DNA of 64,000 nucleotides from UBA6107 sp964390015 (lineage in GTDB: Bacteria > Chloroflexota > Anaerolineae > Anaerolineales > Anaerolineaceae). The notes below the pieces were generated by a model that worked only from the letters and a program-made list of their open reading frames with translations, was not told where the DNA came from and did not search any database. This document shows, piece after piece, positions 43,363 to 52,231 of the stretch (positions are counted from its first letter, which is position 1; each line of letters opens with the position of its first letter). Made by a program: the position numbers and the translations under genes. The stretch covers positions 1 through 64,000 of the forward strand of contig CAYMGO010000002.1 of the NCBI GenBank assembly GCA_964390015.1, in the 5' to 3' direction.

Positions 43363-45681
43363 CTACTTGATCACTACGGTCTTTTTGCTAACAACAATAG
43401 ACCAAACAACAGCTGCGAATAGCACCACAACCACAGCCCAACCGATAAAACCCAGGTTTTGAACACGCACAATTACAGGGGCTGCGAGCAGGCTGACAAG
43501 ATTGACAACTTTAATCATCGGATTCAATGCTGGTCCAGCGGTATCCTTTAAGGGATCTCCTACAGTGTCACCCACAACACCAGCCTTGTGGCGCTCGGAA
43601 CCCTTGCCTGTGTTTTCGACAAGGTTCCTCGGTTCATCTTCAACCATCTTTTTGGCATTATCCCAGGCGCCGCCGGCGTTGGACATAAACACAGCCAGCA
43701 GCTGTCCGCTGAGAATGACCCCCGCCAGAAAGCCGCCTAAAGCTTCAACCTGTAGAACCAGACCAACGATCAACGGCATCAAAATTGAGATTGTTGCCAG
43801 CGGTATCAACTCTTTTTGCGCTGAAGCTGTTGAGATTCCAACAACCCGCGCGTAATCAGGTTTCTTGGTTCCCTCCATGATTCCGGGAAGTCTGAACTGG
43901 CGTCTTACTTCTTCTACAACCCTACCAGCCGCCCGGGTGACAGCTTTGATGGAAAGCGATGAGAATAACCAGGGCAGCGCCCCTCCCAGCAGGAATCCAA
44001 CAAAAACTTTGGTATCTGAAACACGGATAGAATCCAGTATTTCGATATCCATTCCAGCAGCAATCATTCCTATCTGCACCCGGCTTACATCGGTGATGTA
44101 CGACGAGAAAAGGCTAACTGCAGCGATAACTGCTGATGCAATGGCTACGCCCTTGGTAATGGCCTTGGTTGTATTGCCGACTGCATCAAGGTCAGCCATG
44201 ATCTGGCGGGCTTTCTTCGTGTCCTCATCTTTTAGATCATGCCATGCCATCTCACCAATACCATTCGCATTGTCGGAGATCGGGCCATAGGAGTCCATGG
44301 CGACGTTATTTCCAGTATGGCTCAGCATACCGATACCAACCATGGCAACACCATAGAGAACATACAATTTATCCAATCCACCATACAGTAACAGCGCCGC
44401 AACAAAACTTGCGGCAATCACCACTAACGCCCAAACACTTGATTCCATACCTAAACTCAGACCGGAAAGGATCGTTGTGGCTGGACCGAATTTGGTGGAT
44501 TCTACGATCTCTTTTACAGGAGACGATTTGGTCGAAGTAAAGTAAGAGGTCAATGGGTTGAATGCCACAGCCAATCCTACGCCAATCGTCGTAAGCATTG
44601 CCAACTTCCAATCATTGGCATAAAGGATTGCGACTACGAAGGACCAGACGATCGTGTTCACGCTCGACACTTCATAGGACCTGAACATGGATTCTTCAGC
44701 ATCGTGTGCGCGCAGGAACTTGATCGGGAACTTTTCCCAGATGGGTACAGTGAAAGTACCTAGAATTGAACTCAGAACACCGATACCGCGTATGATCAAT
44801 GGATAAACGATCCATTTGAGTCCATTGACCGGGTCTTGTGACCAGAGTGCAATACCCAGGATCAAAGCGGAAACGATTGTAACTTCGTAACTCTCGAAAA
44901 TATCTGCTGCCATACCAGCGCAATCACCCACATTATCGCCAACAAGATCTGCGATCACAGCCGCGTTACGCGGGTCATCTTCAGGTATATCTTTTTCAAC
45001 TTTACCAACAAGGTCCGCACCGACATCCGCTGCCTTTGTGTAGATGCCACCACCCACGCGCATGAACAGCGCGAGTAAGGTACCACCAAAACCAAACCCT
45101 AATAAAGCGTCCGGCGAGGCTTTACCGAAAATGATGAAGATGACAGTGCCACCGAGCAAACCCAAACCATCGGTAAGCATACCCGTGATAGTGCCTGCGT
45201 AGTAAGCGATGGATAGTGATTCGTTGAAACTCCGGCGAGCAGCAGAAGCGGATCTAACGCTCGCCTGGATGGCCATACGCATACCCAACTGTCCCACGAT
45301 CAACGAAAACGAAGCGCCAAGTACAAAGGCGATCGCCCGACCGATAGAAATGATCAATTGAGTGTTGTATTTTTCAGGGGGAAATTCCAGCAGTGCTTCG
45401 TGACTGGGTGGAACAACGTACACTGATAGGAATAACGCGATAAACAATATTCCGATTGCCGGCAGGATGGTCTTCAGTTGCCTCTTTAGATAGGAATCCG
45501 CTCCAATCCGGATGGCGCCCCAGACTTCCTGCATTTTTTCAGTACCTTTGTCCTTTTTTAGTACTGTCCCCCGCAGCAGCCACGCATAGATCAAACTAAT
45601 AAATGCGATGACCAGAACTGCAACGATAGCTATTTGCTCGAAGTTGTTCAAACCATGTCGAGCCAGACCAAGAATGTTCAT
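43363..45681 (-). CDS. hppA: Membrane-bound proton-translocating pyrophosphatase
   Basis: Integral membrane PPase (772 residues, about 16 helices) that pumps H+ (or Na+ in some families) using PPi. Signature segments: GIYTKAADVGADLVGKVEKD (about residues 214-233), DDPRNAAVIADLVGDNVGDC and AADIFESYEV, GNNVAMDSYGPISDNANGIG, and near the end AGGAWDNAKKMVEDEPR and GDTVGDPLKDTAGPALNPMI. The site that distinguishes cation dependence reads GNTTKAITKG with Lys506 and Thr509, the K+-independent pattern, pointing to an H+ pump. RBS GGAGGAG precedes the ATG. It probably couples cytosolic PPi recycling to the ATP synthase encoded at the window's end. Confidence 0.95.
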   Translation of the reverse strand: MNILGLARHGLNNFEQIAIVAVLVIAFISLIYAWLLRGTVLKKDKGTEKMQEVWGAIRIGADSYLKRQLKTILPAIGILFIALFLSVYVVPPSHEALLEFPPEKYNTQLIISIGRAIAFVLGASFSLIVGQLGMRMAIQASVRSASAARRSFNESLSIAYYAGTITGMLTDGLGLLGGTVIFIIFGKASPDALLGFGFGGTLLALFMRVGGGIYTKAADVGADLVGKVEKDIPEDDPRNAAVIADLVGDNVGDCAGMAADIFESYEVTIVSALILGIALWSQDPVNGLKWIVYPLIIRGIGVLSSILGTFTVPIWEKFPIKFLRAHDAEESMFRSYEVSSVNTIVWSFVVAILYANDWKLAMLTTIGVGLAVAFNPLTSYFTSTKSSPVKEIVESTKFGPATTILSGLSLGMESSVWALVVIAASFVAALLLYGGLDKLYVLYGVAMVGIGMLSHTGNNVAMDSYGPISDNANGIGEMAWHDLKDEDTKKARQIMADLDAVGNTTKAITKGVAIASAVIAAVSLFSSYITDVSRVQIGMIAAGMDIEILDSIRVSDTKVFVGFLLGGALPWLFSSLSIKAVTRAAGRVVEEVRRQFRLPGIMEGTKKPDYARVVGISTASAQKELIPLATISILMPLIVGLVLQVEALGGFLAGVILSGQLLAVFMSNAGGAWDNAKKMVEDEPRNLVENTGKGSERHKAGVVGDTVGDPLKDTAGPALNPMIKVVNLVSLLAAPVIVRVQNLGFIGWAVVVVLFAAVVWSIVVSKKTVVIK

Positions 45682-45971
45682 ATCTCCTCCAAAAAGTTGG
45701 TTTTAATATCTCGCAATTATATATGAAGATTGGACTTTGTGGTATGCAAATTATATTACATTTTTATGCATTTTGTCGATTTAACTTACATTTTAATCAT
45801 TTACACACAAACTGGCAAATGCTGTATAATAGCCTGCTTTGCCAACTTGATCCACTTACATGTAATTGATACTATTTTTCGTGGACTCTTTGCTATTGTA
45901 ATTCTAATAAAACAAGTGTATTCTGATATGGAAATTAGTCTGAAAAGCAGGATTTGAGGTTCTTTTAAGTA
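45682..45971. other. 290-nt divergent intergenic region between hppA and rpoD
   Basis: A+T-rich spacer holding the promoters of two divergent genes. A -10-like TATAAT at 45825-45830 faces rpoD. On the minus strand, TATAAT-like sequence about 45716-45725 faces hppA. I see no RNA gene, riboswitch-like structure or ORF worth reporting. Confidence 0.7.
45800..45830 (+). promoter_or_regulatory. Probable sigma-70 promoter for rpoD
   Basis: -35 TTTACA (45800-45805) and -10 TATAAT (45825-45830), spacer 19 nt (18 if TTACAC is used). It would leave a ~135-nt leader before the rpoD ATG, which is preceded by GAGGTTCTTTT. Confidence 0.5.
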
Positions 45972-47180
45972 ATGGATAAACCGATCATAAGCCTTATAGA
46001 TGATGACGATGATTTTCCAGCGATTGCACGCCTGATCGAACTGGGTCGTCAAAAATCATATGTCACCATTGATGACATTCTACAATTTTTTCCCGAAGCC
46101 GAGCAGGATGTCGAACAGCTTGAAGAGACTTTTGCTGCGCTCATGAGCGCCGGTATTGCCTACGTTGAAGATGAGATCATTCACGAAGAGCCTTCAGATG
46201 AAGATCTTACCGTAGCTGATGAAGAAGCGGCTGAGGTCAAAGCTGCTGTTGCGGATGATTTGGAAAACATAGATACGGACGACACGATCGGCCTTTACCT
46301 GAAAGAGGTCAGCCGTGTTCCATTGCTCAACGCCGAAGAAGAAGTTGAACTGGCACAAAGGATTGAACGCGGCCGAATGGCCAGGGAAGAACTGGCAAAG
46401 GGTAATGTCAACAACCGCCGCCGCCTTGAACTACGCAAATTGATCGAAGACGGCTGGGCAGCCAGGGAGCACCTGATCACAGCCAACTCTAGACTGGTGA
46501 TCAGTGTCGCGAAAAAGTACATGGGACGCGGCGTTCCCTTTCTCGATCTCATTCAGGAAGGAAACATCGGTCTCATTCGGGCAACGAAAAAATTTGATTA
46601 TCGCCGCGGTCACAAATTTAGCACCTATGCCACCTGGTGGATCAGGCAGGCGGTCACCCGTGCCATCGCTGATCAAGGTCGGACGATTCGGGTACCTGTT
46701 CACATGGGTGATCAGATCAACAAACTGCTTCGTGTTCAACACCAGCTTACACAAAGGCTTGGTCGTGAACCAACTGTAGAGGAACTTGCGATCGCGTTGG
46801 ATGTGCCACCAAAAAAAGTCGAAAATATGATCCAGGTAGCGCGTCGCCCTCTTTCGCTTGAAACGCCAACAGATGATGAAGAGGATTCCGTTCTGGGAGA
46901 TTTCATAGAGGATGACGAGGCACCTCCTCCGGATGACTCTGCTACTTATAATCTCCTACGGGAGCACCTTGAAGATGTTTTGAACGGTCTGCCACCCAGG
47001 GAAGTTCGCATATTACAGTTGCGCTACGGTCTGCTCGATGGACAGGCATATACTTTAGAAGAAGTCGGCCGGAAAATGGGCGTCACTCGTGAAAGGGTGC
47101 GCCAGATCGAAGCACAAGCTCTAAGCAGGCTTCGTCATCCCTCCATCAGGAGAAAATTACGCGATTACCTGGGTGAATAA
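45972..47180 (+). CDS. rpoD: RNA polymerase primary sigma factor (RpoD/SigA)
   Basis: Housekeeping sigma factor, 402 residues. Domain order: an N-terminal region 1.1-like domain (residues ~1-65), acidic linker (EEPSDEDLTVADEEAAEVKA), region 1.2 TDDTIGLYLKEVSRVPLLNA (about 99-118), region 2 RLVISVAKKYMGRGVPFLDL and QEGNIGLIRATKKFDYRRGH with TYATWWIRQAVTRAIADQGR (2.3-2.4, -10 recognition), region 3, and region 4.2 YTLEEVGRKMGVTRERVRQI for -35 recognition. The short distance between regions 1.1 and 1.2 is usual for SigA of Gram-positive type. A hairpin terminator follows. Confidence 0.96.
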   Translation: MDKPIISLIDDDDDFPAIARLIELGRQKSYVTIDDILQFFPEAEQDVEQLEETFAALMSAGIAYVEDEIIHEEPSDEDLTVADEEAAEVKAAVADDLENIDTDDTIGLYLKEVSRVPLLNAEEEVELAQRIERGRMAREELAKGNVNNRRRLELRKLIEDGWAAREHLITANSRLVISVAKKYMGRGVPFLDLIQEGNIGLIRATKKFDYRRGHKFSTYATWWIRQAVTRAIADQGRTIRVPVHMGDQINKLLRVQHQLTQRLGREPTVEELAIALDVPPKKVENMIQVARRPLSLETPTDDEEDSVLGDFIEDDEAPPPDDSATYNLLREHLEDVLNGLPPREVRILQLRYGLLDGQAYTLEEVGRKMGVTRERVRQIEAQALSRLRHPSIRRKLRDYLGE

Positions 47181-47185
47181 ATCAA

Positions 47186-47225
47186 CAATGGCATGACCCC
47201 GGTCATGCCATTGCTTTTATTTAAT
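47186..47225 (+). terminator. Intrinsic terminator after rpoD
   Basis: Stem CAATGGCATGACC (47186-47198) pairs with GGTCATGCCATTG (47201-47213) around a very short loop, followed by TTTTATTTAATT. Confidence 0.85.
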
Positions 47226-47241
47226 TCATCTCATGTATAAT
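47211..47241 (+). promoter_or_regulatory. Candidate promoter for TPR/PDWL gene
   Basis: -10 TATAAT at 47236-47241, with TTGCTT (47211-47216) as a weak -35 at 19 nt. It overlaps the T-tract of the rpoD terminator and gives a short leader with GGAGGA before the ATG at 47276. Confidence 0.4.
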
Positions 47242-47275
47242 TTGGTTACTAGTTTTTCGTGCGGAGGATCAAACC

Positions 47276-49864
47276 ATGACAACTATTTCGCTTCGCGATT
47301 ACGTAAAGCACATTAGCACGCTCATCGAACACGGGAACCATAGTGAAGCAGTCTTTCACTGTACCAACATTCTTAAGTCGTATCCAAAGTGTGTTGATAT
47401 TTATCGATTGCTTGGTAGGTCCTTGCTTAAAAACGGTAAACACGCAGAAGCTTTGGATGTCTTTTCCAAGGTGTTGTCTGTAATTCCCGACGACTCTACT
47501 GCCCATGCGGGGTTGAGTGAAGTGTATGAAAACAAACAGCAACTTGACAAAGCGATCTGGCACATGGAGCGTTCCTTCGAAGCACAACCATCCAATCTTC
47601 ATGCACAAGAAGAATTAAAAAGATTGTTTTCCTTGAGAGATGGAATACCTCCAACCAAGATCAGACTGACTCGCGGTGCTTTGATCAGGATGTACGCAAA
47701 GGGAGAGCTCTATCAGCAGGCAATCGCTGAAGCGCAATCTGTTCTGGATGGTGACAACGAACGTGAGGACGTCAGACTTTTACTTGCAAAGATGTACCAA
47801 TCCTCGGGTGCGATCGTTGAAGCCGCAGACACATGCTCAGGAATACTCGAAAATTTTCCCTATTGTTACGAAGCCAACAATATCATGCATGATATTGAAC
47901 TTTCTCGGGGTGAAACCGGTGATTCTTCACTTTTCACCGCAAGGATGACAGAAATAGATCCATATTTTGGTTTGGTAAATGAAGATCATCCCTCTACTCT
48001 AGATGTCCCGTCAGATTCGATTATCCTTGACAAACCTGAATTTGACGAAGGAGAAACTGAGGAAGAAATTCCCGAATGGGCCAGACAAATTGGCTTAAGC
48101 TGGCCTGCTTCATCTCCACCACCATCCTCTGAAGATACTGAACTTGCTGGGGGGATGACCACAATAGAGGATATTGAAGCAGAAATCATTGAAAACAGTG
48201 AATTACGAGAACCCTTTCTTGATATCCCAGAAGAACAGATGCCTGAACCTCAGGAATCGCCCGACGACGAACTCCCCGATTGGATCGCAAAGGCCGGGTG
48301 GATTAGGGCAACTGAAGACGAAACGCCGCCGACCATAGAAGAGATTCCCACGATTGAACCAAACCCAGATGTAGGTGAACAAGCCGCACCCGCGGAAGAA
48401 CTTCCGGACTGGCTAAAATCTCTGACGCCGGTTCCGCCTCTTTCAGATGAAATGAACGAGGTAGATGGTGGCATGCCGAATTTCAACGAAGATGACTTGG
48501 AAGAAATCTCTTCGATTTCGGTTGAAGAGATAAACGATATTCTTGGTAAGGACAATCTTGGAAATATCGAGGTTGAAGCAGACCGCTCTGTTATTGAAGA
48601 GATACTATCCGAAGGCTCCACAGCGGATGACATTGTTGTTGTTGGAGATTTGCCCGAGAATGCCTCAGCGGAGATACCAGACCTTCCAGACTGGTTAAGG
48701 GATCTTGAAATCAGCGAATCGATGCCGGAAGTACCTGAAGAAACTGCATCGGAATGGATACCGGTGGTTGAGGACGTGACAACAAAAGTATCCGATATTA
48801 GCGGTGATTCGATAATTCCGCTCGCAGATGAAGAATCGGTAGAAATTGAATCCATAAATGAACCGCTAATACCAGAATCCGGGTTTCTCGAAGAAACGCC
48901 CTTACCAACAGAAAAGTCCCTGGATGAGTTGATGGAAGAACTCTCTCAGAAGTTACCACCGCCGCTCGAACAAGCTGCGACCATGCAAAAGGTGCCGGCT
49001 GTAACAGAAGGGAAAACGACCAAGCCAGTGGTTCCATCCTGGGTTCAGAAAATTCTTGGTACATCTGAGATCGTAGCCCCCGTTGCAGCCGCGACAAACG
49101 TTGATTTAACGCCATCTGATGAAGACATCGAACCGTTGATCACTGACCTTCCAGGTGAACCTCCAAAAGAAGGTGCCATTTCGGATGATGTCAACCTGGA
49201 ATTGATGACATGGCTGACGGATATCAATCCTGATGATGCCCTGGAGCAAAACCAGGTTGATGCTGCAATAGGTCAAGTTGAAAACATAATTGACCAGGTC
49301 GATCGAGCCACAATTGTCGTTGAAGCCGCAGAAGAAGTGGAATCTACCGAAATCACATTTGATGCTCTATCGGACCCAACCTTGATCACCGAAAATGAAA
49401 CCAGTCAGGAATTTTCAACCAGTTCTGAAGTAGAGCAACAACCTGTTTTCGAGGAAAGCACGACAATTGAATTTAATGATCGATTGTCATCACTGTTGGA
49501 CCAGGATAAGCTCACTTCTGCAAATGAAATATCAGCAGTTGAAATCACCACGCCTCCCTCCAAAATTCCGATTTCTGAAGAAACAACTCCTGCCCCTGTC
49601 TCGGAAACAATCGTTATTGCAGACGACTCATTACTGCAACTTCTGAATGAAAAGAAATATAAAGAATTCAACGAGCGTTTATCTAAAAAACCAGTAGCTG
49701 AAGAATTGCTGCAGAAGGTCAACGACAGGGCGCTCTCGATAGCCAAAGATGAACCGGATTCATTTGAGTTGTGGAAGTCAATAGGCGATATTGGATTAAA
49801 GAAAACGGACATAAAACAGGCAATTGAAGCTTATAAAAATGCAGAACGTCTTCTATTTCAATAA
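47276..49864 (+). CDS. TPR protein with long acidic region and repeated PDWL motifs
   Basis: Protein of 862 residues. Residues ~1-215 are tetratricopeptide repeats (HSEAVFHCTNILKSYPKCVD, HAEALDVFSKVLSVIPDDS, ELYQQAIAEAQSVLDGDNER). Residues ~225-780 are strongly acidic and low in complexity, and are punctuated by short tryptophan motifs: PEWARQIGLSW, PDWIAKAGW, PDWLKSLTP and PDWLRDLE, often preceded by E/D-L. The C-terminal ~75 residues form another TPR-like pair (ESFELWKSIGDIGLKKTDIK-like). I do not recognise a named family; similar TPR+PDWL proteins are, from memory, common in Anaerolineae. A scaffold or adaptor role is plausible. ndk follows after 15 nt. Confidence 0.8.
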   Translation: MTTISLRDYVKHISTLIEHGNHSEAVFHCTNILKSYPKCVDIYRLLGRSLLKNGKHAEALDVFSKVLSVIPDDSTAHAGLSEVYENKQQLDKAIWHMERSFEAQPSNLHAQEELKRLFSLRDGIPPTKIRLTRGALIRMYAKGELYQQAIAEAQSVLDGDNEREDVRLLLAKMYQSSGAIVEAADTCSGILENFPYCYEANNIMHDIELSRGETGDSSLFTARMTEIDPYFGLVNEDHPSTLDVPSDSIILDKPEFDEGETEEEIPEWARQIGLSWPASSPPPSSEDTELAGGMTTIEDIEAEIIENSELREPFLDIPEEQMPEPQESPDDELPDWIAKAGWIRATEDETPPTIEEIPTIEPNPDVGEQAAPAEELPDWLKSLTPVPPLSDEMNEVDGGMPNFNEDDLEEISSISVEEINDILGKDNLGNIEVEADRSVIEEILSEGSTADDIVVVGDLPENASAEIPDLPDWLRDLEISESMPEVPEETASEWIPVVEDVTTKVSDISGDSIIPLADEESVEIESINEPLIPESGFLEETPLPTEKSLDELMEELSQKLPPPLEQAATMQKVPAVTEGKTTKPVVPSWVQKILGTSEIVAPVAAATNVDLTPSDEDIEPLITDLPGEPPKEGAISDDVNLELMTWLTDINPDDALEQNQVDAAIGQVENIIDQVDRATIVVEAAEEVESTEITFDALSDPTLITENETSQEFSTSSEVEQQPVFEESTTIEFNDRLSSLLDQDKLTSANEISAVEITTPPSKIPISEETTPAPVSETIVIADDSLLQLLNEKKYKEFNERLSKKPVAEELLQKVNDRALSIAKDEPDSFELWKSIGDIGLKKTDIKQAIEAYKNAERLLFQ

Positions 49865-49879
49865 CTAACGGAGAGTCTT

Positions 49880-50335
49880 TTGGAACGTACACTTGTGTTG
49901 ATCAAACCTGATGGTGTTCAAAGAAATCTTGTAGGTAGCATTATTACACGCCTTGAACAGCGTGGTTTAAAGATCGTAGCCGCAAAATTCCTCCAGGTTT
50001 CTGACGAATTAGCTCGCGAACATTACAAAATTCACATCGGCAAACCCTTCTACGACGGTCTCATAAAATACATCACAAGTTCACCGGTTATGGCGATGGT
50101 TTGGGAAGGACCGAACGTTATTAAGGCCGTAAGGCAAACAATGGGTGCCACAAATCCACTTCAAGCGGAACCCGGAACCGTCCGGCATGATTTAGGGTTG
50201 ATGACCGGCAGAAATCTTACTCATGCCTCTGATTCGCCTGAAACAGCTGAACTGGAAATCGCGCTTTGGTTCAAACCTGGTGAATTGGCACTTTGGCAGC
50301 ATGACCACGAGGACTGGTTAACCGGAGACAATTAA
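49880..50335 (+). CDS. ndk: Nucleoside diphosphate kinase
   Basis: Transfers gamma-phosphate from ATP to other (d)NDPs through a phosphohistidine. The 151-residue protein shows TLVLIKPDGVQRNLVGSII (residues 4-22), the K-P-D-G-V nucleotide motif, KPFYDGLIKYITSSPVMAMV, RQTMGATNPLQAEPGTVRHD, and the active-site NLTHASDSPETAELEIALWF with the catalytic histidine near residue 117. The usual N-x-x-H-G-S-D has alanine in place of glycine. TTG at 49880 is the start: CGGAGAG precedes it and the family begins with this residue. Confidence 0.95.
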   Translation: MERTLVLIKPDGVQRNLVGSIITRLEQRGLKIVAAKFLQVSDELAREHYKIHIGKPFYDGLIKYITSSPVMAMVWEGPNVIKAVRQTMGATNPLQAEPGTVRHDLGLMTGRNLTHASDSPETAELEIALWFKPGELALWQHDHEDWLTGDN

Positions 50336-50364
50336 ACATCCGGTTCAGGGTTTCAAAATCCATC

Positions 50365-50393
50365 TTGACGCGTAAATTCTCGTATGGTAAACT
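50365..50393 (+). promoter_or_regulatory. Sigma-70 promoter of tRNA-Asp
   Basis: -35 TTGACG (50365-50370), 17-nt spacer, -10 TAAACT (50388-50393), 11 nt before the tRNA. Confidence 0.7.
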
Positions 50394-50404
50394 TTTGAGC
50401 GTTC

Positions 50405-50480
50405 GGGGGCGTGGTGTAGCGGCTAACATGCGGCCCTGTCAAGGCCGAGATCGCGGGTTCGAACCCCGTCGCTCCCGCCA
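50405..50480 (+). tRNA. tRNA-Asp (GUC anticodon)
   Basis: 76 nt with acceptor GGGGGCG pairing with CGCTCCC (one G-U pair), anticodon loop CTGTCAA giving GUC, T-arm GCGGG TTCGAAC CCCGT-type, discriminator G and an encoded CCA end. Confidence 0.97.
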
Positions 50481-50483
50481 GAC

Positions 50484-50519
50484 AAAAAAAACCATCATCA
50501 GTGTGATGATGGTTTTTTT
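50484..50519. terminator. Bidirectional intrinsic terminator between tRNA-Asp and glpD
   Basis: Stem ACCATCATCA / TGATGATGGT with loop GTG, flanked by seven A on one side and seven T on the other, so it can end both converging transcripts. Confidence 0.92.
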
Positions 50520-50525
50520 ATTGCG

Positions 50526-52199
50526 CTAAATCTCAACACTGTGATTTTGTTTAAATAACTCTCTGACGCGTTGAATTTCCTCAGCCCTCTTTGTTTCATC
50601 CCAACCGATTTCTTTTCCGGTAATTTCCGCAATTTCGCTCAGAGTGGCATCATCAACCTGTCCCAGCCATCCGATTGAGGTGCGCCGCAACAAAAGATCA
50701 TCCAGATGTACGATCTTCTCATTTTTAGCGATGTACACCAATTCGTTTACCGAAATGAGTCCATTGGATCTGAGCAACTCCAAAGGCTTCATTTCCGATA
50801 CCATTTCTTTGAGCACTGTTCCGTACCGCTCAAACAGCAACTCCACCATTTCAACTTGAGTTCCTGTCTCTTGTGCTAGATCGTGAACGAATTTTCTTAT
50901 GTTTACCTCTGTGGAAGGATAATCCTTACCACCTCCAATTTTTATTTCGGTAGTCGATGCCTTTCTTTGCATACTTATTCGGTTCATTACTTTATCCGAA
51001 ACTTGCTCACTAAATGCGCGATAACTGGTCCATTTTCCACCCACGAGGCTGTAAATATCTGTCTCTTGAATGAAATCTTCCTTGATGCTGTGATCGCGTG
51101 TGATCTGACCCGTGGTCTTAGCCTCCTGGTACTCCAGCGGTCGTACCCCTGAAAAACGAAAAACGATCTGATCTGGGGTAATTGGGATATCAGGGAACAC
51201 GCGTTTGACCAAATCGATGAAATATGATTCCTCTTCTGGTGAACATTTCGCATCATCCGGATTATCAATCGGTAGATCTGAAGTACCAATGATCACCTTG
51301 TCAAAGAACGGAAGCAATAGAACAATTCGGCCGTCTTTATTTTCAAAGAAGAATTCTCTATTTCCGATGGCTTCTTTCAGCAATGGATTTTTTACAATGA
51401 TGTGAGATCCCTTTGTTCCTAGAACATATCTGGTGTTGATACCAAGGCACTTATTTACCTCATCGATCCAGGGTCCAGCTGCATTGATCAAGACCTTTGT
51501 CTTGACATTGATCCGCTTTCCAGTTTCTGAATCAAGAAGGACAATTTCGGACCCGTTTACACCCTCAAGCGACACATAGTTCAAAGCCATGGCATTGGTA
51601 TGATCATTTTCTGCATCAAGAATGACCTCGGTGTTTAATCTTTCGGGAGAAAGCATTAAACCATCGTAATACTCGGCAGTGAACTTCACCTCTTTATTAA
51701 GTAACGGATAACGTTTCATTGTTTCTTTTTTGTTATTGAATTTGTGTGCAGGTACGGTCCTGTTTTTTCCAGTAAATGAATCATAAAAGATGAGACCAAT
51801 TTTGATGACCAGAGCGCCACGCTCCGATGGCTTATCCAACAGGTTTAAGAACTTAAAAGGCGCGTTGAGTAAGCCAGACCAGAACTTAAACATAGGAATG
51901 ACTGTTGGCAACGGCTTGACCATGTGCGGAGAATTCTCGATCATACGGTTCCGTTCAGCAACAGCTTCGCGTACCAGCCTGAACTCACCGTTCTCCAGGT
52001 AGCGAATTCCGCCGTGCGCCATATGCGATGAGGTGGCTGATGTGCCCGAACAGAAATCCTTCCTGTCGATCAGAAGGACGTTTACGCCATTTATCGCCAG
52101 GTCAAGGAATGTGCCTGCTCCGTTGATGCCCCCTCCCACGATCAATACATCCACTTCAGGGTTCTGTTCCAATCTTTGAATTATTTTTTCTCGCTTCAT
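50526..52199 (-). CDS. glpD: FAD-dependent glycerol-3-phosphate dehydrogenase
   Basis: Membrane-associated flavoenzyme oxidising sn-glycerol-3-phosphate to dihydroxyacetone phosphate and passing electrons to quinone. The 557-residue protein starts with a Rossmann FAD motif VDVLIVGGGINGAGTFLDLA (about residues 17-36), then DFCSGTSATSSHMAHGGIRY (about 46-65), typical of GlpD. Further motifs are INAAGPWIDEVNKCLG, IIGTSDLPIDNPDDAKCSPE and SLVGGKWTSYRAFSEQVSD, followed by the C-terminal helical GlpA/GlpD domain. No glpK or glpF is visible. It lies 32 nt downstream of the SRAP gene on the same strand but may be transcribed separately. Confidence 0.95.
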   Translation of the reverse strand: MKREKIIQRLEQNPEVDVLIVGGGINGAGTFLDLAINGVNVLLIDRKDFCSGTSATSSHMAHGGIRYLENGEFRLVREAVAERNRMIENSPHMVKPLPTVIPMFKFWSGLLNAPFKFLNLLDKPSERGALVIKIGLIFYDSFTGKNRTVPAHKFNNKKETMKRYPLLNKEVKFTAEYYDGLMLSPERLNTEVILDAENDHTNAMALNYVSLEGVNGSEIVLLDSETGKRINVKTKVLINAAGPWIDEVNKCLGINTRYVLGTKGSHIIVKNPLLKEAIGNREFFFENKDGRIVLLLPFFDKVIIGTSDLPIDNPDDAKCSPEEESYFIDLVKRVFPDIPITPDQIVFRFSGVRPLEYQEAKTTGQITRDHSIKEDFIQETDIYSLVGGKWTSYRAFSEQVSDKVMNRISMQRKASTTEIKIGGGKDYPSTEVNIRKFVHDLAQETGTQVEMVELLFERYGTVLKEMVSEMKPLELLRSNGLISVNELVYIAKNEKIVHLDDLLLRRTSIGWLGQVDDATLSEIAEITGKEIGWDETKRAEEIQRVRELFKQNHSVEI

Positions 52200-52231
52200 A
52201 GTTCGCCTCTTAGAATTTTTTATTGTGCTTT

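Noticed and set aside
48250..48855. Long minus-strand open frame, serine-rich
   Set aside because: It is the shadow of the acidic GAA/GAT/GAG-rich TPR/PDWL gene; it has no ribosome site and no family motif.
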